Of a DNA stretch of 64,000 nt, positions 45,383 to 57,950 are shown one piece after another. The notes beneath the pieces are model-generated. The model saw nothing but the letters and a program-made list of their open reading frames with translations, did no database searches and had not been told where the DNA came from. Position numbers and translations under genes: made by a program. The stretch is taken from positions 1,184,810 through 1,248,809 of the forward strand of contig NC_033641.1 of the NCBI RefSeq assembly GCF_001540865.1, written 5' to 3'. Numbering within the stretch: the stretch's first letter is position 1; every line of letters begins with the position of its first letter. The DNA comes from Ananas comosus (lineage: Eukaryota; Streptophyta; Magnoliopsida; Poales; Bromeliaceae).

Positions 45383-46123
45383 TCTCTACAACTTAAAATA
45401 TACCTATATATAAGATATAATAGAATTATCTATACCTAAACATTATTTCTCCTAATCTTACCACGTGGCAGTCTATCTTTCATCCTTACTTGCCCCTCTT
45501 TTGAACCAAATGACTAAGCGGTTTCTTCAGCTTTCCTTCCCTATAACGTCTATCTCTTCGGCTTCCCGTCTTATGAATTTTTTTTCATAACGTATGTCTC
45601 TTCGACTTCCCATCTCATAATTCCTTTTTTGTAACGTCGCTATTTCGACTTCCCTCTCATTAGTTTCTATTTTCTAAGAATCGTTGCCCAAGAAGCCTGT
45701 GGGCACGGCAAATGGCGTTCTCGACAACGACCTTGCTTACTACGTCTGCTCCCCTCAAGCCCGCAAGCGCACCGCCCTCGCTCTCACCGTCAACGTCGAG
45801 TGAGTCGAACTCTAACCATAGCCTCGAACCTTTCTCCCTCGATGTCGACCATTTATATTTGTAATGTATAAGACTTGTCGAAAAAGGATTGAAGGCGCTA
45901 TGATATTTCACGAAAGTATCGGTGTTAGTAGAGAATGCCCTAAATGAGGATACAAAGGGGTCCGATTTCTATGTAACACATTTTTTTCTCCTATAATTTC
46001 TTTTATCTTTCGTTATTTTTTATTAAATTATAATTTTATTCTAAAAGTTTTAAAGTATTTTTATAGTATTAAATTTAATCAAATATGATTATATCCGCCG
46101 CATCACGCGGATTCCTACACTAG
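45383..46123 (+). mobile_element. Small non-autonomous Helitron carrying a gene-like insert
   Basis: The 5' end TCTCTACAACTT follows an A. The 3' end has a 6-bp perfect hairpin (ATCCGC 46093-46098 with GCGGAT 46107-46112, 8-base loop) and, 11 bases on, CTAG followed by T. This is the plan of plant Helitrons: 5' TC, hairpin, CTRR end, insertion between A and T without target duplication. There are no Rep/helicase genes. A GC-rich insert lies inside at about 45680-45800. Confidence 0.75.
45680..45800. pseudogene. Unidentified captured gene fragment in the Helitron
   Basis: This GC-rich block contrasts with its AT-rich surroundings. One plus-strand frame encodes GTANGVLDNDLAYYVCSP and more up to a stop. 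A second plus frame, with an ATG near 45711, gives a Ser/Thr-rich peptide resembling a transit peptide. The minus strand is also open (45660-45911). I cannot tell which frame was coding and recognise no family. Confidence 0.4.
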
Positions 46124-47014
46124 TATTTTTTTAATCCGGTAATAATATTTTAGGCGGTAATTAGATCTGAGAGATTAATTAAGTGAATTAAACCGTGTTG
46201 TGACTAAAATAGTTCTAGAATGATGGCGACCTTCGAGAAGTAGGGTGTTAGATACATAATTTAAGTTTAAGAGCCCGATTGATTCACGATTTATAATATT
46301 TCAATGATCTTCTATAATTTTTACTGAAAATATTTAAATTATTACTATTCAACTTAAATTGGATAATTGAAAAAAATATCAGTAAAATAGTGAAATCATT
46401 GTTGATTCCTAAGTGATAGAAATACTAAATTATTAAGAATTAAGAGGCACCTTCACTTCCATGCTTGACAAAAATTATTAATAGCCTATTAATAACAATA
46501 AACTAGTTCTTCAAAACCACCCAATCCAAATAATTTGATAAGTTAGTAACAAATTTACCATTCCAAATATGAAATTTATAGATTTCCTAAATATTACAAA
46601 CCTTAAATCAAACAGCCCCTAATTAAAATAAACCGAACTTAATTAAATCTGCTATAATTTTTCCTCTTTTTTCTACCAGATTAAATGATTCACAATCAAG
46701 CTAAATCAAAATTCATAAATAAATTATTTTAAAACAAAACTTTGAACTCTTTCATGCAAAACATGTGTTACACATATATATATACTTTTATTAAAGTCTA
46801 TAAAACCCTGTGTTTGTGTGTATACCACTCAAAAGTTTATTTTTCACCAATACCCATAATTACGAAATTATTGTGCAATGTAGAGGGGCATGCACCCATA
46901 CAAGCAAAAATTCAAGGAGTATACACAAATACATGTTTCTTGAGGGGGTATACATGCAAAATATCCCAAAAGAAGTGAGACAAATTAAAAGTGGAAAATA
47001 ATGAACTAAACAAA
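46124..47014. other. Intergenic sequence 3' of the METTL13-type gene
   Basis: AT-rich with no recognised gene or terminal repeats. The right end should hold the 3' UTR of the minus-strand methyltransferase gene. Confidence 0.35.
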
Positions 47015-50000
47015 TTATTTTAACCTTTGGAGCTTATTTGGACCCATTTCTAATTCTGGTAGGGGAAATTTCATCAGTGTTCGGAGCTCCGCTGCAGCCT
47101 CAGGAAAATGGTCGAGGTCGAAGTCGACGTCGAGGTCGGCGCTTGTTTTCGTAGGAGAAGCAAAGAGAACCTCATTCACATCTTCCTCCAGCTGAAGCGA
47201 AAAGAGGTGGTCGAAGACCTGATATAGGTTTTCCATTAATGTAAGGGTTTACCAAATTGTATCTCGCCAATAAGTGACAAAGAAAAAAAAAAAAAAAAAG
47301 AGTCGAGTGACGGACCGAGACCCCAACAGAGCACTTTCCACTAAAGGCCCAGATGACGATTGGCGTTATGGAAGTTTAAATATAAGCACAATCGCAAACC
47401 GACCACCTAAAGTTTAAAAAAGTAAAATAACTTGAAAAAATAAAAAATATGCCCTAGTCAAACTAACCACCAACCTAGATTCATATAGTCTCTCTTAGCA
47501 AACTAGATTCACATAAAATCATCCGTGACAGTCACATGTTACCACTGTAACATCCCAATAGTCCCACATCAAATGGAAAAGAAATTATGATTGAAAATAT
47601 AAGAATTGAGGACTAATACTAATAACTGGGTTTAAACACTTTGGGTCGATGGTTTATTAGTGCTAGTGGGTCGGATTGTTACAGTTAGTATCAGAGACGA
47701 ATACCAGCCAAAACTGTGAGAGCTAAATTCTATGCGAAACAAAGTGCTACACCACAGGTTTAATAGAAGCCGCCTCTAGAATCTCACATTGCCTAATAAT
47801 TCTGGTGTATGCATGTGTTTGGGTTTGGACTTGACAAAAACGTCAGGATCTAAACGGGAGGAGTCTGTAATATCTTAATAGTTCTACATCGTATGGATAA
47901 AGAATCATAATTGAAAATATAAAGATCAAGAGCTTTAATACTAAAAACTGGGCTTAAGCATTTGGGCAAATGATTTGCGCCCAACGAGTTATTAGTTCTA
48001 CTGGGTCAGGTCGTTACATCCACTCTTACACTCCGGGATGGTTGATTGCAAAAGAAAGGTTATCACTTAGATCCTTCTTTTGACTCTTAAAGTTTGGGTG
48101 ACAATTTGCGTTTACGCTAATTTGCATATTTAATGAATAAGACAATATCAGTGTTCTGATTATAGCATATACCTCTTTCAACCGTGAGACGACCATTTCC
48201 CTGACCGAAGAGGATCGAGAGACCAAGTTAATGACAAATAGACCTCCTTGAGAAAGAAAACCCCTCACTGATAAGAGAAATGATTCTTCGATGAAATCGA
48301 CAGGAGGACACGTCAACCCAGAGCTGCAGAGGTGGAAGAAGAGCTAGGATGTTACCATTTTTTACCTACACTTTTTATAGATACAAACAAAGTTAGAAGG
48401 TTACTAAAGAGTTTCACCTTAGATCGGAGGAATCTGCATCAATAATGAGAATTTTTGGTCCAGCAGATTTGTCTCCATTCAATAGAGAGTTTGATTTATT
48501 TCCACCATTACTTGATCCAGTGGAGGAAGAATTATCCTTTTCATTCTTCTTTGTGTCTGTTTCACATACTGCAACACTTGAATCACAAATAAACTTGATT
48601 CCGTCGCCGATATGAACCTAAAATCACGAACAAGGTAATAAATAAGACTGTCATGCAGATTATGAGAACTTGAAAAGGCAAATCTAGAAACAATTTTCAC
48701 GCGAACTGCTATTAACAGCAATTCTTAGACTTCTAATCATTAATCCAGGATGGAAAGGGTTAGCTCAATTCCAACATAAAACAGAAAACGTTTAATAGCG
48801 AAAAGGAACAATTAGTTTTACACAATAATTTATCTGAAAAAGGCACGGGAGAGAAAGGAGGAGCTCAGAGACCTTAAGAAACTGATCTTGATGGGGAGTT
48901 CTTAAGGAGGGGGAAAAAAAATTAAAAAAAAAAAGAAATTTGATAATAAAGTTGGAATTTAATTTAGTTCGGATTTTCCAGCAGCAGGAGTGATAAATTC
49001 ATTACTTCCAAACAAGTTAAACCACAGTTATATTAATAAAATCTCAAATGACTTAGATATAATGGCGCATCTGCATACATATATAATAAGTGAAGTCAAC
49101 TAAATTAAGTGCCTGTTTGGCTTGACTGGAGCTTTAGCATAAATCTGTTCGAACACGTACTAACAGATTTTCATGAATATTCGCCTCAAAAGCTTCCCGA
49201 GTTCCTGCTACAGAAAAGGCATATGCTTCCAATTGCTCAGGAGCTCATTTTTGGCTCCCTACCAAAGCAAAAGCCACAAGCATATCATTTCCCAAATACT
49301 TCGCTATTGCTTTTTAAAGTAGAGAAGTTGTTTCAGAAGCCAGGTTAAACATGAATTATATTTATATCTAAGATAAGCAAGAGCAAATAGACCAAGAATA
49401 AATGACAAACTTTTTTATCCAACAACGGTTAAAGGTTAATCACCTTCAACTGCTCATCCTCTGCAAAGCCAAAACATTCCCTTGCTATATCTCGAACCAC
49501 AGGATCCAACTCCACCACCTGCGCGAACACGGGATTTTGAACATACTATACTGCGATCTTTCACATCTATACCCCAACAAATATGCAAAATTGCCCATTT
49601 TGTGTATGAACCCCTGAAAAACTCACTTTATTTGCGCACATGCCCCTGCCAAGGTATCAATGCGAAAAGCCCTTCCCATATATACCTTGGGTGAGGCATT
49701 AATGCAATCCTCAGAAATAGCAGTAATGCAAGAGAATTGATGCAACTAAGCATATTTAAGAAGGTAAATGTGCAAAAAATATAAGACCCTTCATTTTAAT
49801 TTATAAACAAGAAAGCACAATCAGATACCTCAATATCAAGGAAAGGAAAACATCCGCGAAGAAACATTGGAAGAAGCCCAGCTCCAAGACCAATTATTAC
49901 AGCTTTAACCTGCAATGGAACTTCTTACTATTAAAATCAAATTCATCAATATTAATATGAAGCAAGAACTTGAATATTCTAAAATGATCACACATTCTAA

Positions 50001-53000
50001 ACCCAAAAAAGAACCTGTTTCCACAATAAATTGTCACACCTTTCCTCCGGATTCTGCCGCAATACTCAGAGTAGATGATATTAAAGCAAAACCAGAAATA
50101 ATACCACCATGGTAAGAACTAGCCAGGGAGCTGTGGTCAATCTTCAAATTACTCGTGTATTCTACGTAAAAAAAGAATTTAAGCACCATTATCATTGCAT
50201 AAGTTGTTCCAACATCGACAATAAGAACTAAGAGCAAGGGAAGTGACAAAACACTTACCATCATTTCTTTTCTGGCTTCTTTTTCTTCTAGACACGGAGG
50301 CCGAATTGTTTCTCTTTTTTTCAATTCCATCAGTACTAATGACCAGTGCTTCAGATTGCACCAAGCCAACACTTCTTTCAAAAGTAAGCCGCCTGAACAT
50401 TTTATCCTCCAATGAGCTCGGTCCTGTTCTGCACCCATCAGCATTTTCATAAATCACATCTTCCACAATTATAGATCCCGTAATTGGAGAAGTAACCTAC
50501 ATAAAACATACAGCAGAAATAAGATAGAGCAGTAATAGAGACAGCAATTGGCCGGCAATTAACAAATAATCAGAAAGAAATCAAAGAAAACTAGTATATC
50601 AGCAATGCAAATAAACTAAAAACATGAAGTCATCAAGACATATTCCACAGAAATTATACAGATCATACCTGTCGCAAAATTTTTCTCTGCTTGACACCAT
50701 CGTTGGCCATCATAAACCTGCATTCACATTTATATGTCAAAAACGGGAACCGATGCTTTATATCTTGCTTATTTCATAAATTATAACAGGGGGAAAATAT
50801 CATTACAACAAAGGAAAGAAAGAGAGTGAAAGAAAAGAATCTATTATGACTCTGAGAAAACATTAAGCAGCTGACAAAATCACCACTTTCATGATATGCC
50901 CACACGAAGCGACAATGGACTCCAAAATCAATTTGGCAAAAGAATGCAATAGCAAGTAATGACACAATTACACTTGTCGTAAAGTAACAAATATAGAAAT
51001 TATAACAGGTCAAAAGCCCAAACATGGAATTAAAAACACTTGGAGTATTAGTTTCAGCAAATATACTGCTGAATGAGCAGATTCTCTGCTTGCATTTTCT
51101 TCGAATACGATACAAGGGCCAAAAGTTCCTAGTGTTAGGAGTCCTCAAATACTCAAATTTTGAAGATATATATAATAGTTGAAGGAGCAGCAGCAGCCAA
51201 CCAAAGAAGAGCTTTTCTTTTTGGGTAAGATAAAGGGAAAGCAAAATCAACAATCAACTAAATAAACCAACCAAAGTACATTACAATGCATAATGCGCAC
51301 CACATATGCCAGAAAACTTTTCACCATATATACCACCCCTAAAAATATGTTATCATGAAATCAAAAATAGCAGGAGAAAGTGTCACCACTAAACAATTGC
51401 TTCAAGAGACAATTTTCATAGCGCCTACTTCTAAAATTTAGATGCTAATTCACATAGCTAGCGTTGTCCAACCTATTTGTAGAACAAAAAGTTTCTTCTT
51501 TCGTAAGCAATGATAAATTTAGATGCTAATTCACAAATAGTGTCACCACTATTTGTAATGTTATCAGCCATAGAGAGAAGTTTAGGCAGTATAACTGTAG
51601 ACATCTTAACATAAGAAGAAATATCTATTTAGAAACTTATCCATTCCAGAGTCGATGCGACACTCATGAAATTGGCATCAATTTGCATCCAACTAAGCCT
51701 TAAATTATATTATTTCAATGTTCAGTTAATTCAGGAGGTTAATAGGAGCAAATTGTTCAACAAGTAAAGGTGGCTAACCAGTTCATTTGTGCGGACCAAT
51801 TAATGTGATAGCTATGTATCAGTTCTTCTTAACTGCAACGACTTCTCATTTAAGACCAAGACTATTTTCTGTATTGGGAAATAAGCAGTCGTTTATATTA
51901 CACACTCAACTAGCTCTAGGGAACGGCGCAAAATCAAAATGTGAAACCTCCTTCAATAGCCTTTTCTCTTAATAAGTATATCCTACCGCATGAATCAGCA
52001 CGGCACCTCAAGGTCATAGAAAGATGAAATAATCACTCTCCAAGTCAACTTCACTAACACACAAGGTGCAGCAACAATAGTAGAAAATAGGGGAATTTAT
52101 TTGTCCTGGCATATCTTGAATGATCTAGTAAGCCACCATGCATTAAAAACTGGGTAACATTATAATACATACGGTATTGGAGGTTCTTCTTCAGATTTTC
52201 CAGGTGCGAGATTTTTAACAAGTGGGGAGAGGTCTTTCTGCAAAATATACAAAAAAAACAGAAGACAAATCAGACTCCAATAAGAGAATAATGACAAGAG
52301 TTACTTGTAGAATGCATATAATTACTTAGAGAAACCATGACCTGGATAATATCCATGCTAGCAACGACATGTCTTGAGTCCAAGAATACCTATTACAGGA
52401 CATGGAATAAGTAATAATCTAGAGGAATCTTTTCATTTTCAGGACAAAATATTAATTTAAATAAGCAGGGATACCATGACTAGACGAGCCGCCTTTGAAC
52501 TCTCAACAACAAGCCATTGTCCTTCTTCTGAAGTAAACAGCCATTCGTGAGCTCGAGTCTGAAACCTAATAACTGGTTATACATCTCAACCTATTTTGTT
52601 ACACATCACAAGTAGAGTGCTAACATATTGATGGCATGATTTGAGAGCAGAATAAAAAGAGGAAAAGAATACATCAAAAGAACCATGTATTGCACATAGT
52701 AATGTCTAAAATAGCCAATAGGATAATAATAGATCCTAACAGAATAGGAAGATTACTAAGGCTAAAGTAAAGAACATCTGATAAATACTATAAAAACTTC
52801 AAGAAGTCTAACAACATACTGTGCCAGATGCAGATAAAAATGACAACGAAGGCTCATCAACGAAAACTATGAAACAACACAACAATTGAAACATTCACTA
52901 TAAGAAAAGGTTTTGGTGCATTGACAGGAAAATGGAAATTTGCTTGTTAGAAATGCTCCTCCAACTTTATGGAAAAGTTTTGTACAACGACTAAAGATCA

Positions 53001-55690
53001 TAGCTAGACGCAGAATAGAATTGACAAGTCCAACGTTATCCATTCCATGAGCTTCATTATTTGCTTCACAGAAATCAGAAGCATAATTTTAACACGGTAG
53101 CACAATCCCATTTCTCTAATTGAAGTTGGATATAAGATTCAGACTTCTTTCTCTTGGAAAATTTCTCATTTTTCAATTAGAACTCTTCAGTTTACTTTCA
53201 GTGGTAAACTAATTCTAATCTTCTTTCTTTTCCTTTACTAAAGTGAATCTACATGTAAATTGCAACAACAAATCCCAGTTAAAATTCTTTTTTAATTTCA
53301 CCCTTCAGGAATAGCAGGAGCAGCTAAACCAATCAGACCTATAGTATTAACAGAGTTTAAACAACAATTCATTGATCATGAAGTAGCTTACGAACTACAT
53401 GAGAAAAATGTTTGTGGAAGTGAACAGCATTCCCACCTTAGGCACTATAAAAACGCCACAATGGTATGAGAACGGTCCAGATTTCTGCTGAGCATCCAAA
53501 AGAACAGCTTTGTAGCTGTAAAGCGAACTTTCTTGTTCTCCAAGAATAAGTTGAAACCTTCTCCCTGGAATACGCTTTTCCAAATTTCCTATAGCCCCTA
53601 GTTGTAAATCTTGTAAAGAGTACACTATATCGGCACCGGAAGAATACTGTAATCGGATGGTATTCTCATTCTCAACCTCATTAATAATAGCTTGGACCTG
53701 AAGATACAGATTGAATAATAAGAACGCATAAAAGGTGTCATTTCTTAAGATTGTTTACTGCAAGAGAACAAGTTATTATACCTGCTTAGCATTACAATTT
53801 ACAGACGACTGGTCAAAAGATTGTTTAATTGGATTTACGGTTCCCAACTTGTCCTTTAGCACAGAAAACATGAAAGTTTGAAACTTAGACTTATTAGAGG
53901 GCTTGTGAGGGATAGCATGAATACTTGTTTCCCATCCAAACCTAAACTCTGAGAAAAGTACACCTACAAAGAGCATGAAAAGTTGTAAAGTCAAAAGTCC
54001 AAACTATGACAAAACAAGGATTATAAGAAATAAAAAAAAAAACAGTGAAAGGAAATTAGACATTAAACTAGTACACATGGTCCAAAGTTTTTCATGTGCA
54101 AGATAGAAATTGCTGCACCTAAATAGACTTTTCACTGCTACATCCAAACTCTTTGTATAAGCTCACCTAACACATGAGATTCCGCTAGGGTGAGACAAAT
54201 AAATTTTCCTCCAAATTTAAGAACTCTTTTCACCTGTGATTCATCAAAACCAGGACAAGGGTGTAAGAAGCTCATGAATTAATTCTGAGATTTAATTTCT
54301 TAAAATATAGGGGAAGATTTGCAAGATTTGAGTGAGAAATACCTCCTTAAGATATTTACTTCCCAGCTTCGAGCCAATCTCTGGCTCCATTAAAGCATCC
54401 AATCCCCCCTTATCAAGAACTACATCAAAAGATTCATCTGCAAACTGGGTAGTTTGCAAAAGTCAGCTAAAGCTAAGCTGCGGTTAGTAAGTTATCAAAA
54501 GGCAGAAATTACAGTGAAGAAGATTGTAAAGTCTAAGGGTTTTTGAAGAATTTAAGAATTTAATATAAGGCAGATATTTAAGGATATTTATAGGAAGAAG
54601 CGTGGAACAGACACTGATCGAAGAATCGAAAGGAAAGAGCGCAAGTATAACAATGCTTCTTACATTTTTTATAAACACAACAACAAAAAGAAAAAAAATG
54701 AAAAGGTTCAAATTTCAGGCTTGTTAAAGGATCTCTCATGATATCAGCAACTATTTTTTATACATAACAACTTGAATTCCCTAAAACATAAGTTTCTGCA
54801 ATACTCTGTTAAAACTTAAAAAGTCTTCATAAAACAACAAAATAAATCCTCATTTGGTGTTGTTATGAACTCCTTTTTTTGGTATTTAAAAAGTTCAATT
54901 TTCTATGCGATGCAGTGTGCCGCAGATGGGGTATTACTTGCGGTCCATACATTTCAAAGATTTATTCGGCAAGAGAGACGGAAACTTAGTAGTAACTTTT
55001 TCCACTTTTTTATATTTCCAATTCCGACAGGTTGAATCACAAGCTAACCAGCAATGACAAAAAGAAAAATTTCGTCGGTTAGCACATCCAATCACGTATA
55101 ATTCACCTTAAACGCAATCTAGGAAGTGTTCCACCCCCCGGAATTATCCCGAAATACTACTACTAACTCCAAAAATGTCCAGTTTTTTATCCAAGTTAAC
55201 ACATCTCACAACTCGAGCAACGCCAAGTCGCCACCTTTTTGAACTAAATCCCCATCAAAAGATTTCAAAAAGGAGCAATTAGGGCAATTAGGGTTACCTG
55301 GAGCTCGGTCATGTCCATGACCCGCCACCGCATCTCGGGGCGGGATCGGACGTAGCGCCGGAGCATGTCGGAGACGACGACCTTGGAGAAGTCCACGTTG
55401 GTTATGCGGCGGAACCCGGCGTCGTAGAGGTGCTCCGAGAGCCGCGAGCTCCCGCACCCGGGCACGAGGATCTCCACCTCCGCCTCCTCATCGGCGGAGG
55501 AGGAGGGAGCATGAGGGGGGAGTTGGGAGAGGAGGGGGCGGCGGAGGTCGACCCACTCGGCGTACCACTCGAAGGAGTCGCCGGAGCCGCGGAGGGCGAA
55601 GAACCTGTCCCAGTTCTCCTTGCTCGTGAAGTCCCCTAGGGTTTCGAGGATCCCCTCGACCTCCTTCCCCGCGCCTCTCCCCTTCGCCAT
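47015..55690 (-). CDS. METTL13-type dual-domain methyltransferase
   Basis: Sixteen exons, all phases matching: 55690-55298, 54444-54343, 54233-54167, 53963-53782, 53697-53437, 52558-52475, 52389-52342, 52237-52173, 50717-50669, 50496-50259, 50161-50040, 49909-49829, 49518-49444, 48617-48418, 48323-48173, 47218-47015; 773 residues. In animals METTL13 methylates the N-terminus and Lys55 of elongation factor 1A. The N-terminal seven-beta-strand domain has the SAM motif EILVPGCGSSRLSE (73-86), acidic Asp100, and LDKGGLDALM near 140. The C-terminal spermidine-synthase-like domain has VIIGLGAGLLPMFLRGCFP from 541 and VVELDPVVRD at 565. A Ser/Asn-rich insert at about 605-640 is probably disordered. 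Both SAM sites look intact. The start is the ATG in the first GC-rich exon; no targeting peptide is seen, so it is probably cytosolic. Confidence 0.95.
47546..48018 (-). mobile_element. Complete TRIM retroelement in the last METTL13 intron
   Basis: Direct LTRs at 47546-47683 and 47866-48018 both begin TGTAA and end TTACA. A primer-binding-like GTTAGTATCAGAGA follows the left LTR and a purine tract AAACGGGAGGAG precedes the right one, so the element itself reads on the plus strand, opposite to the host gene. Flanks ACCAC and TCCAC look like a 5-bp target duplication with one change. The LTRs differ at many positions, so the insertion is old. No protein is encoded. Confidence 0.85.
49108..49352. 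mobile_element. MITE in a METTL13 intron
   Basis: The left end GTGCCTGTTTGGCTTGACTG and right end CAGAAGCCAGGTTAAACATG are imperfect inverted repeats. Same family as the element in the RIN4-like intron (37975-38245). Confidence 0.6.
50718..52172 (-). other. Largest intron (8) of the METTL13-type gene
   Basis: 1.46 kb without recognised repeats or exons. An AT-rich frame open on the minus strand (50774-51253) starts inside the intron, lacks splice logic and has no domain. Confidence 0.5.
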
Positions 55691-55800
55691 TGCCAACCTC
55701 TTCCTCTCTCTCCCTCTCTCTCTCTCTCTAGGGTTTGCTAGGGTTTAACGAAAGAGACGAGGTGTAAAGTGGTAAATAATTCCTTACACCTGGTGCATTC
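55691..55800 (-). promoter_or_regulatory. 5' leader of the METTL13-type gene with telo-box motifs
   Basis: On the coding strand AAACCCTAGCAAACCCTAG occurs near 55727-55745 (two AAACCCTA telo-box copies), followed by a GA-rich run up to the start codon. Telo-boxes are common in promoters of plant translation-related genes, which fits an elongation-factor methyltransferase. Confidence 0.5.
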
Positions 55801-55825
55801 GTACATCGTGAACTTTTTCTTCAAT

Positions 55826-56226
55826 TAGGAATGTTAATGGGTATGAATATCCAAAATATTATTCGAACTGGAATCCAAACGGGGCGGATTTATTCGAGCT
55901 AAACGGGTATGGATTCGGTTATGGGTATACCAAATAAAAATCCGACGGATATGAATACAAGTATGGATTTTTTATTTACCCAATCCGAACCCGAACCCAA
56001 CCCGAGCCCGAACTCGAATAAATTATATATATACATAATTTATTTTTATTTATTTATATAATATATAAAATATTTAATTATTTTTATTTCTTAGATCTTC
56101 ATTTAACGGTATGAATTTTTAAAACCCGCCAAGTTCGGGTCCGAATACAGGTTTTAATTTGGTTTTCGGCTTCGGATTCGAGTTATTAAAAATCTAACCC
56201 GAACCCGACCTATTGACATCCCTATC
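55826..56226. mobile_element. Small TIR transposon, copy 1
   Basis: The left end AGGAATGTTAATGGGT is mirrored by the right end ACCTATTGACATCCCT. The interior is rich in CCGAACCCGAACCC and TATCCGACGGAT phrases flanking an AT-rich core. An inverted copy lies at 63061-63514. Confidence 0.75.
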
Positions 56227-56344
56227 AGAATTACAAGTTTAAAACTTAATTACTTCATATTTTTCTAACGAAAACAAACAGACCAGATAACTTGTTATAT
56301 TTTTTTCAGAAAAAGAGATAAAAACGCATAGGACTTGTTAAACT

Positions 56345-56575
56345 ACTGACCATTTTGCTTTACCTATCCAATCTTCGAAAATTTTAATTATGTTACTCAA
56401 TATTTTAATTTGTTTGATTTGAGTCGGTCGATAACACTTTCATTTTAAAATTTAAATACATTGTTTACTTTTACAGGTTTCGTTAGTATATATACATCAT
56501 GAAATTCTCGCAACTGTAATATAGTAAAATATAAGAAAATTGTTGACATTGATTAAACTTAATTTGCAATATAAA
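56345..56575. mobile_element. MITE, family A copy 3
   Basis: Carries the family core TTTGATTTGAGTCGGTC and the AAAATTTAAATACATTGTTTAC phrase. The right arm is degraded. It ends just before the tRNA gene. Confidence 0.45.
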
Positions 56576-56582
56576 CTCAAAA

Positions 56583-56655
56583 GGGGATGTAGCTCAGATG
56601 GTAGAGCGCTCGCTTAGCATGCGAGAGGTACGGGGATCGATACCCCGCATCTCCA
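56583..56655 (+). tRNA. tRNA-Ala (anticodon AGC)
   Basis: 73 bases fold into a standard cloverleaf: acceptor GGGGATG with CATCTCC, D-arm GCTC...GAGC, anticodon arm CTCGC/GCGAG with loop TTAGCAT (AGC at 56616-56618), and T-arm CGGGG/CCCCG with a GATCGATAC-type loop, then discriminator A. There is no intron and no encoded CCA, as expected for a nuclear eukaryotic gene. A TTTTT terminator begins at 56661. The A- and B-box promoters are internal (TAGCTCAGATGG and GGGGATCGATACC). Confidence 0.97.
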
Positions 56656-56661
56656 CATTAT

Positions 56662-57950
56662 TTTTATTTCTTTTTGTTTTATTTAAATCCTTATTATTTT
56701 CGTTCTCTATTTTATTTTCATTCCCTTTTTTTTTTTCTAAATTTTGTTCAAATGTTTTTGTTTTATTTTTCCATGTTATTTGCAGTCTCTCGCTTTTTTT
56801 TAAAAAAAAATTGTTTTAATTTTCTTCATTACTCCTGATATGAGAAATCTCGGCCGTTCATCCATGGCATCTCATCATCATCTTAACGCATCACAACCGA
56901 ATTATTATTTCACATAAGCAATTATTACAATGGCGACAACAATGTACTAATCAATCTATTACCAATTTATCTCCCCCTCTCTCTGAGTGAGATCTTAAAT
57001 TCGAATTCTGCTACATGCGGAAAAAAGAGAAAAAACTGCTGGAGCGAAAGAAAATATCCGAACATTTTTATCGCTCTTTAAAATAAGAAGAAATTTATTG
57101 TAACACAAAAATATGCGAAGCAGTTTCTGATTTTTTGAATCGCAACGCAAATTAAAGAATCATAAGATAGAATCACTTGTCTACTTAATTCGGCGCATCT
57201 AAATGCATGTTATTCACAAATCACTTGTTAGATTACCACCCAGTAAAAAGAATTAAAATATATATTAAAAAAAAACATATTACAAAACTCAAACAAAGAG
57301 GCAAGAAAGAGTTTCAGGAGTGTTTGTTTCTTAAAAAAAGCATGAAAAATTATTTTCCACCAATATTTTTCCCAGTTTTCAAATTCCATATTAAGAAAAA
57401 AAAAATCAAAAAATAAAAACACTTCTTTCCTACAAAATCTAAAAAAAAAAAAAATTTATAAAATAAAAAAACTATTCTTTCTAGAAGTCAAACGAATGGA
57501 AAATACTTTTACAAAATGATTATTGTAACTTCCACCATCAAATGCATGAACAGATACAAACCCTTCTTAAATTGCAAGATCATCTTTCACCTGAGTCTCA
57601 AGATCACCGTCAAATCTCAATTGAAATTTACTCTCAAAATAATACTCCAGCATAATTCGAACCGAGTTTTTCCGTATCCATCCACTTTACAATACAAGAA
57701 AAATCTATCTTCGAACTTAATTTGATCCGTAATTCGGATCAAAAGTATATACTCCATATATGGAGGTAAAGACCCAAGTAATTCAAAGGACCAGTGAAAA
57801 CATAGAAGTTGATGTTTTACATTCACACACAAAAAGATACATAGCATGTACATGGCTAAGATAAAGTAAAGCGTAAAACAAACACAAAGAAAAACAAGAG
57901 AAAAATAAAACCACGAAAAAAAACCAATATGAAGAATCAAGGGATTAGGA
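56662..57950. other. Intergenic sequence downstream of the tRNA and TBC genes
   Basis: T-rich then A-rich AT sequence. Nothing coding is recognised; short frames here follow poly-A/T composition. The right part should contain the TBC gene 3' UTR. Confidence 0.4.

Noticed and set aside
45660..45911. A stand-alone gene on the minus strand
   Set aside because: It sits inside the Helitron, the frame is also open on the plus strand, and there are no gene-level features; treated as a captured fragment.
50774..51253. 159-codon Phe/Leu-rich frame on the minus strand
   Set aside because: It lies wholly in METTL13 intron 8, has low-complexity composition and no initiation or splice logic.
55430..55639. 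Open frame opposite METTL13 exon 1
   Set aside because: Shadow of a GC-rich exon with a clear SAM-binding motif on the other strand.
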